Positions 51,813 to 55,888 of a DNA stretch of 55,888 nucleotides are shown here, piece by piece; position 1 is the stretch's first letter, and each line of letters opens with the position of its first letter. The notes below the pieces were generated by a model. That model was not told the DNA's origin. It saw only the letters and a program-made list of their open reading frames with translations, and ran no database searches. Location of the stretch: NCBI GenBank assembly GCA_900766915.1, contig CAAFXE010000371.1:1-55888 (forward strand). The letters run 5' to 3'. The stretch comes from Lachnospiraceae bacterium. GTDB lineage: Bacteria; Bacillota; Clostridia; Lachnospirales; Lachnospiraceae. The position numbers were made by a program, and so were the translations under genes.

Positions 51813-54290
51813 ATGGAACCGAATATTTTTGATAAAATCCATGAAGTCGATCTGAAAAAGACGATGGAAGAATCTTATATCGATTATGCCATGAGTGTTA
51901 TCGTTTCCCGTGCACTTCCTGATGTAAGAGACGGATTAAAGCCTGTACAGAGGCGAATCCTTTATTCCATGGTAGAGTTAAACAACGGTCCGGATAAGCC
52001 ACATCGTAAATGTGCCCGTATCGTCGGTGATACCATGGGTAAATATCACCCACATGGTGACAGCTCTATATATGGTGCTCTGGTAAATATGGCACAGGAG
52101 TGGTCTACCCGTTATGTACTGGTGGACGGTCATGGAAACTTTGGTTCTGTAGATGGTGATGGCGCTGCTGCCATGCGATATACAGAAGCAAGACTCAGTA
52201 AAATTTCCATGGAGCTGATTTCTGATATCAATAAAGATACTGTAGATTTTCAGCCAAACTTTGATGAGACAGAAAAAGAACCGGTAGTTCTTCCGGCAAG
52301 ATTTCCAAATCTTCTGGTAAATGGTACTTCAGGTATTGCTGTAGGTATGGCTACCAATATCCCACCTCACAACTTAAGAGAAATTGTGAGTGCTGTTGTA
52401 AAGATCATAGATAACCGTGTTGAGGAAGACAGGGAAACTGCCATTGAAGAAATTCTGGATATCGTTAAGGGACCGGATTTCCCTACCGGTGCAGAAATTT
52501 TAGGTACCAGAGGAATTGAAGAAGCTTATCGTACCGGCCGCGGAAAGATCCGTGTTCGTGCAATTACTAACATCGAGCCTATGGCAAATGGAAAAAACAG
52601 AATCGTTGTTACCCAGCTGCCCTATATGGTAAACAAGGCAAGACTCATTGAAAAAATTGCAGAGCTTGTAAAAGATAAAAAAATTGATGGAATTACATAC
52701 ATTGGAGATGAATCAAACCGCGAAGGTATGAGAATCAATATTGAACTTCGAAAAGATGTGAATCCGAATGTAGTGTTAAACCATCTTTATAAACATACCC
52801 AGCTTCAGGATACCTTTGGTGTAAATATGCTTGCTTTGGCAAATAATGAGCCGAAGGTTATGAACCTTCTGGAAATGCTGACACATTATCTCCATCATCA
52901 GGAAGAGGTTGTCACCAGAAGGACAAAATATGAATTAAATAAAGCAGAAGAGCGTGCCCACATTTTAAAAGGCTTACTCATTGCTTTAGATGCTATTGAT
53001 GAAGTAATCCATATTATTCGAAATTCCAGATCCACCCAGGCAGCGAAGGAAGGCCTGATGGAAAGATTCGGTCTTGATGATGTCCAAGCTCAGGCTATCG
53101 TAGATATGCGTCTGAAGGCTTTGACAGGTTTGGAGCGTGAGAAGCTTGAGAACGAATATAAGGAATTGATGGAAAAAATCGATTACTTAAAAACCATCCT
53201 TGCAGATGAAAAAGTACTTCTTGGCGTTATCAAAGAAGAAATTATGGTCATTTCAGAAAAATACGGTGATGATCGAAGAACTGCCATTGGTTTTGATGAA
53301 GAAGATATTTCCATGGAAGATCTGATTCCAAGAGAAAATGTCATCATTACCATGACCAGAATGGGTTATATTAAGCGTATGACCCCTGATAATTTTAAAA
53401 ATCAGAATCGTGGCGGTAAGGGAATTAAAGGAATGCAGACCATTGAAGAAGACAATATTGAAGATCTGTTTATGACAGATACTCATCATTATATGTTGTT
53501 CTTTACGAATATGGGACGGGTTTACCGCTTAAAGGCTTATGAAATTCCGGAAGCATCCAGAACTGCCAGAGGTACAGCAATCATTAATATCCTGCAGCTT
53601 CAGCCGGGAGAAAAGGTAACTGCCGGAATCACATTAGAAGAATATTCTGACGAACAGTATCTTTTTATGGCTACAAAGAAAGGAATTGTTAAGAAAACAC
53701 CGCTTCGCGAATACGCTAATGTAAGAAAGACAGGTCTGGCAGCCATCAGTCTTCGTGAAGATGATGAACTTATTGAAGTAAAGCTCACAGATAAAGAGAA
53801 AGATATTATCCTTGCTACAAAATACGGAAAATGTATCCGTTTTGACGAGAATGATGTAAGACCTACCGGAAGAACTTCCATGGGCGTGATCGGTATGACC
53901 TTAGAAGATGAGGATGAAGTCATCGGCATGCAGCTTTCCTGCCAGGGAGAATACCTGCTGTTTGTTTCTGAAAACGGATATGGAAAGAGAACCAATGTAT
54001 CTGAGTTTAAAATTCAGAATCGTGGCGGTAAAGGTGTAAAATGCTATAACATTATTGAAAAAACCGGTAATGTAGTAGGCATGAAGGCTGTGAATGAAGA
54101 AAATGAAATTATGATGATTACTACAGAAGGAATCATCATCAGAATTTCCTGTCATGATATTTCTGTTCTTGGCCGTATTACTTCAGGAGTGAAGCTGATG
54201 AATATTTCAGAAGAACATATCTCAGTTGCAAGTATTACAAAGGTAAGAGTCACAGAGGACGAAACAGAAGAAGAGGTTACAGAAGAGTAA
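51813..54290 (+). CDS. gyrA: DNA gyrase subunit A
   Basis: The 825-residue cutting subunit. The catalytic tyrosine is Tyr123 in AAMRYTEARLSK. The segment matching the quinolone-resistance region of E. coli reads HPHGDSSIYG (residues 79-88), with Ser84 kept but Gly88 where E. coli has Asp87. The C-terminal pinwheel begins with the GyrA box as QNRGGKG near residue 531, and a similar QNRGGKG recurs in the last blades. The acidic tail ends EDETEEEVTEE. A strong terminator follows. Confidence 0.98.
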   Translation: MEPNIFDKIHEVDLKKTMEESYIDYAMSVIVSRALPDVRDGLKPVQRRILYSMVELNNGPDKPHRKCARIVGDTMGKYHPHGDSSIYGALVNMAQEWSTRYVLVDGHGNFGSVDGDGAAAMRYTEARLSKISMELISDINKDTVDFQPNFDETEKEPVVLPARFPNLLVNGTSGIAVGMATNIPPHNLREIVSAVVKIIDNRVEEDRETAIEEILDIVKGPDFPTGAEILGTRGIEEAYRTGRGKIRVRAITNIEPMANGKNRIVVTQLPYMVNKARLIEKIAELVKDKKIDGITYIGDESNREGMRINIELRKDVNPNVVLNHLYKHTQLQDTFGVNMLALANNEPKVMNLLEMLTHYLHHQEEVVTRRTKYELNKAEERAHILKGLLIALDAIDEVIHIIRNSRSTQAAKEGLMERFGLDDVQAQAIVDMRLKALTGLEREKLENEYKELMEKIDYLKTILADEKVLLGVIKEEIMVISEKYGDDRRTAIGFDEEDISMEDLIPRENVIITMTRMGYIKRMTPDNFKNQNRGGKGIKGMQTIEEDNIEDLFMTDTHHYMLFFTNMGRVYRLKAYEIPEASRTARGTAIINILQLQPGEKVTAGITLEEYSDEQYLFMATKKGIVKKTPLREYANVRKTGLAAISLREDDELIEVKLTDKEKDIILATKYGKCIRFDENDVRPTGRTSMGVIGMTLEDEDEVIGMQLSCQGEYLLFVSENGYGKRTNVSEFKIQNRGGKGVKCYNIIEKTGNVVGMKAVNEENEIMMITTEGIIIRISCHDISVLGRITSGVKLMNISEEHISVASITKVRVTEDETEEEVTEE

Positions 54291-54294
54291 TAGA

Positions 54295-54327
54295 AAACCC
54301 CGGATTATCAAAAATCCGGGGTTTTTG
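54295..54327. terminator. Terminator after gyrA, usable in both directions
   Basis: AAAACCCCGGATT pairs with AATCCGGGGTTTT around a small A-rich loop, followed by T residues. It ends the dnaN-gyrA transcript; with A residues on its left side it can also stop the glycosyltransferase transcript coming from the right. Confidence 0.93.
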
Positions 54328-54334
54328 CAGTAAA

Positions 54335-55276
54335 TTATTTTTTCAGACTGTTTTCAGCCAAAATATAAATAGGTCTGTGTTTTGATTCTAAATATGTTTT
54401 TGCAAGATACTGTCCAATAATCCCCATACAGAATAATTGAATACCTCCGATCATTACCATGATGCAGATCATGGAGGGCCATCCGGAGGTTGGATCTCCA
54501 AATATTAATGTTTTGATAATAATGAAAATGATGAAGAAGAATGCAACCACACACATGATGATTCCAAAAAAGGAAGCCAGTGCCAAAGGTGCAGTGGAAA
54601 ATCCAATGATTCCTTCCAGAGAGTATAGGAATAATTTCCAGAAAGACCATTTTGTGTTTCCGGCAGCTCTTTCTACATTTTCATAAGAAATCCATTTGGT
54701 ACGGAAACCGACCCATCCGAAAATCCCCTTGGAAAACCGATTGTATTCTGTCATGGAAAGAATAGCATCTACCATAGGACGCTTCATCAATCTAAAATCT
54801 CTGGCGCCATCTACAATATCTGCATCTGACATTTTATTGATCAGTTTATAAAAACATTTTGCAAAAAAAGATCGAATAGGAGGTTCTCCTTTCCGGTCAG
54901 ATCTTCTGGTGGCTACACAGTCATATTCATCCGTAAGAAGATAGGACATCATTTCCGGAAGAAGAGAAGGTGGATCCTGCATATCAGCATCCATTAAAGC
55001 TACGTAATTTCCGGAAGCGTTTTGAAGTCCGGCATAAATGGCAGCTTCTTTTCCGAAATTTCTGGAAAAAGAAAGATAATTCATACGGGAATCTTCCTGA
55101 TGAAATTGTTTCAAAATATTTAATGTATGATCTTTTGATCCGTCATTTACAAAGAGAACTTCAAAATTCCAGGATGACATTTCATCCATGACTTTCATGA
55201 GAGCTTCCTTTAATATAGGAAGAACCTGCTCTTCGTTATAACAGGGTATGATCAAAGAAATTAATTCTTTACTCAT
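54335..55276 (-). CDS. Family 2 glycosyltransferase, polyprenyl-phosphate type (GtrB/DPM1-like)
   Basis: A 313-residue membrane-anchored enzyme. The GT-A fold starts with ISLIIPCYNEEQVLPIL and has FVNDGSKDHT and the DADMQDPP metal site near residue 96. YNRFSKGIFGWVGF marks the polyprenyl-phosphate group. Two C-terminal helices (about 230-255 and 268-290) anchor it. Such enzymes move glucose or another sugar from a nucleotide carrier to undecaprenyl phosphate, for wall or teichoic acid decoration. Sugar and acceptor remain unknown here. It is a single gene. Confidence 0.9.
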   Translation of the reverse strand: MSKELISLIIPCYNEEQVLPILKEALMKVMDEMSSWNFEVLFVNDGSKDHTLNILKQFHQEDSRMNYLSFSRNFGKEAAIYAGLQNASGNYVALMDADMQDPPSLLPEMMSYLLTDEYDCVATRRSDRKGEPPIRSFFAKCFYKLINKMSDADIVDGARDFRLMKRPMVDAILSMTEYNRFSKGIFGWVGFRTKWISYENVERAAGNTKWSFWKLFLYSLEGIIGFSTAPLALASFFGIIMCVVAFFFIIFIIIKTLIFGDPTSGWPSMICIMVMIGGIQLFCMGIIGQYLAKTYLESKHRPIYILAENSLKK

Positions 55277-55362
55277 AGAGACTCCTTTAATATGTTTTGT
55301 ACCTATTATAGCTTTTAAAAAAAAATCTAATTGCGAAACAAATTATGTATGGATTTTTGCTC

Positions 55363-55388
55363 GTATCCGGAAGGTACTGAACAGATAC
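55363..55388 (+). repeat. 26-bp hairpin repeat, copy 5 (compensated variant)
   Basis: GTATC and GATAC form the outer stem. Compared in the same orientation with the 39060 and 45789 copies, 17 of 26 positions agree, and the two changed stem positions on one arm are matched by two changes on the other. It therefore keeps its hairpin while differing in sequence. The spacer 55277-55468 holds nothing else recognisable. Confidence 0.6.
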
Positions 55389-55468
55389 AATTTAATTATA
55401 ACTAAAATACAGGAAAATGTCACCAAAAGAAATTTAAAAGAAACGACAAAAAAAATTTAAAAAAATAG

Positions 55469-55497
55469 TTGACAAATAAAAATTACTCGACTATAAT
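55469..55497 (+). promoter_or_regulatory. Perfect consensus promoter of tRNA-Ser
   Basis: TTGACA (55469-55474) and TATAAT (55492-55497), both exact, have a 17-base spacer and a preceding run of A tracts that could be an UP element. Transcription would start near 55,504, about 40 bases before the tRNA. Confidence 0.92.
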
Positions 55498-55545
55498 AAC
55501 CAATGCACTGTGAATGCGGTGCTTATATAGAAGTGAAAAACTTCA

Positions 55546-55633
55546 GCAGAAATACTCAAGAGGCTGAAGAGGCGCCCCTGCTAAGGGTGTAGGTCGGGTG
55601 ACCGGCGCGAGGGTTCAAATCCCTCTTTCTGCG
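55546..55633 (+). tRNA. tRNA-Ser (anticodon GCU)
   Basis: A class II tRNA of about 88 nt. The acceptor stem GCAGAAA pairs with TTTCTGC; the anticodon loop CTGCTAA places GCT at 55580-55582, which reads AGC and AGU serine codons. The long variable arm and the GGTTCAAAT T-loop are as expected for serine. The discriminator base is G and CCA is not encoded, as bases after 55633 are TTTT. Confidence 0.95.
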
Positions 55634-55679
55634 TTTTAAATTTTCAAAAAAAGAAAATTTAAAAAAATAAAAAAAGTTG

Positions 55680-55708
55680 TTGACAATAAGTTGAAGATGT
55701 GATAATCT
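55680..55708 (+). promoter_or_regulatory. rRNA operon promoter
   Basis: TTGACA (55680-55685) and TAATCT (55703-55708) with a 17-base spacer follow a strongly A-rich stretch that could act as UP element. The stretch downstream resembles a ribosomal RNA leader, so this should drive the operon. Confidence 0.82.
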
Positions 55709-55888
55709 AAATGAGTTGTTGCAAAACAGCAAGAAATGAACATTGATAACTAAACAGTAAAAACCAGTTTTAATTAAAAGATTAAAACATCCTTGAAATT
55801 CTTTAATGAGTAAACATCTGGAAAGATGGTTCATAAAGAACGAAATTCAAACCACTTCGATGTGAAAACGTCGAAGATAAACAGTGAA
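55709..55888 (+). other. Leader of an rRNA operon (16S gene lies beyond the window)
   Basis: The last 180 bases carry no gene. Phrases such as AACATTGATAACTAAACAG are typical of the pre-16S leader in Lachnospiraceae, and the hairpin CTTCGATGTGAAAACGTCGAAG (55856-55877) belongs to it. The 16S start sequence is not reached. The assignment rests on leader resemblance and the preceding promoter. Confidence 0.7.

Noticed and set aside
31460..55388. The 26-bp repeats considered as a CRISPR remnant
   Set aside because: They are scattered thousands of bases apart, not regularly spaced, and no cas gene is present.
55556..55834. Leftward 92-codon frame over the tRNA and rRNA leader
   Set aside because: Such frames with RDLNPRAGHPTYTLSRG arise from translating the complement of a tRNA and are a known false gene type.

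Overview
The window looks like a low-GC Firmicute of the Lachnospiraceae (Blautia/Ruminococcus-like), centred on the chromosomal replication origin. This rests on the order rsmG-mnmG-mnmE-jag-yidC-yidD-rnpA-rpmH // dnaA-dnaN-yaaA-recF-gyrB-gyrA, on strongly SD-led genes, on T-box and glycine-riboswitch control, and on an anaerobic gene set (NrdG, FeoAB, formate/nitrite channel, Fe-S aldo/keto reductase). Genes left of about 45.2 kb near the origin read leftward and those to the right read rightward, as expected for replication leaving oriC in both directions.

Layout. 1-5.0 kb: a CmpB-like membrane protein and sbcDC (DNA hairpin nuclease). 5.2-10.9 kb: an ECF-transporter S component behind a structured leader, a secreted SleB-like hydrolase, an amino-acid:Na+ symporter behind a tandem glycine riboswitch, a TtcA-like tRNA thiolase and a DegV lipid-binding protein. 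10.9-16.8 kb: an FGGY sugar kinase with split transketolase, controlled by a consensus promoter inside a perfect inverted repeat, then a FeoA-FeoB fusion. 17-25.8 kb: a compact tetrapyrrole operon, hemA - (sirohaem dehydrogenase/hemC) - (cobA/hemD) - hemB - hemL, continuing into a GGDEF protein and an acyltransferase-like membrane protein; it makes uroporphyrinogen III and precorrin-2. 25.9-32.3 kb: Fe-S aldo/keto reductase, FocA-type channel, dut, nrdG, pncC, pgsA, rimO and a GNAT protein. 32.4-34.4 kb: xth and a PfkB sugar kinase. 34.4-37.6 kb: a three-gene ABC importer under a T-box leader whose specifier reads UGG, hence a probable tryptophan importer. 38.3-45.2 kb: the conserved leftward origin-flanking cluster. 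45.2-54.3 kb: oriC, dnaA to gyrA. 54.3-55.9 kb: a glycosyltransferase, tRNA-Ser(GCU), and the promoter and leader of an rRNA operon whose 16S gene lies just outside.

The most unusual segment is the 750-base gene-free stretch between the T-box promoter and rsmG (about 37.6-38.25 kb). It holds two diverged copies of a roughly 200-nt structured RNA, in opposite orientation and reading away from each other. Their long closing stem and an internal hairpin differ in sequence but keep pairing through many compensatory changes, while the junction and loop sequences stay identical. This is strong internal evidence for a functional structured RNA. I could not match it to a known family from memory; the raiA RNA motif is one family that should be tested. 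A second pattern is a 26-bp hairpin repeat present in at least four, probably five, places, including the dnaA leader.
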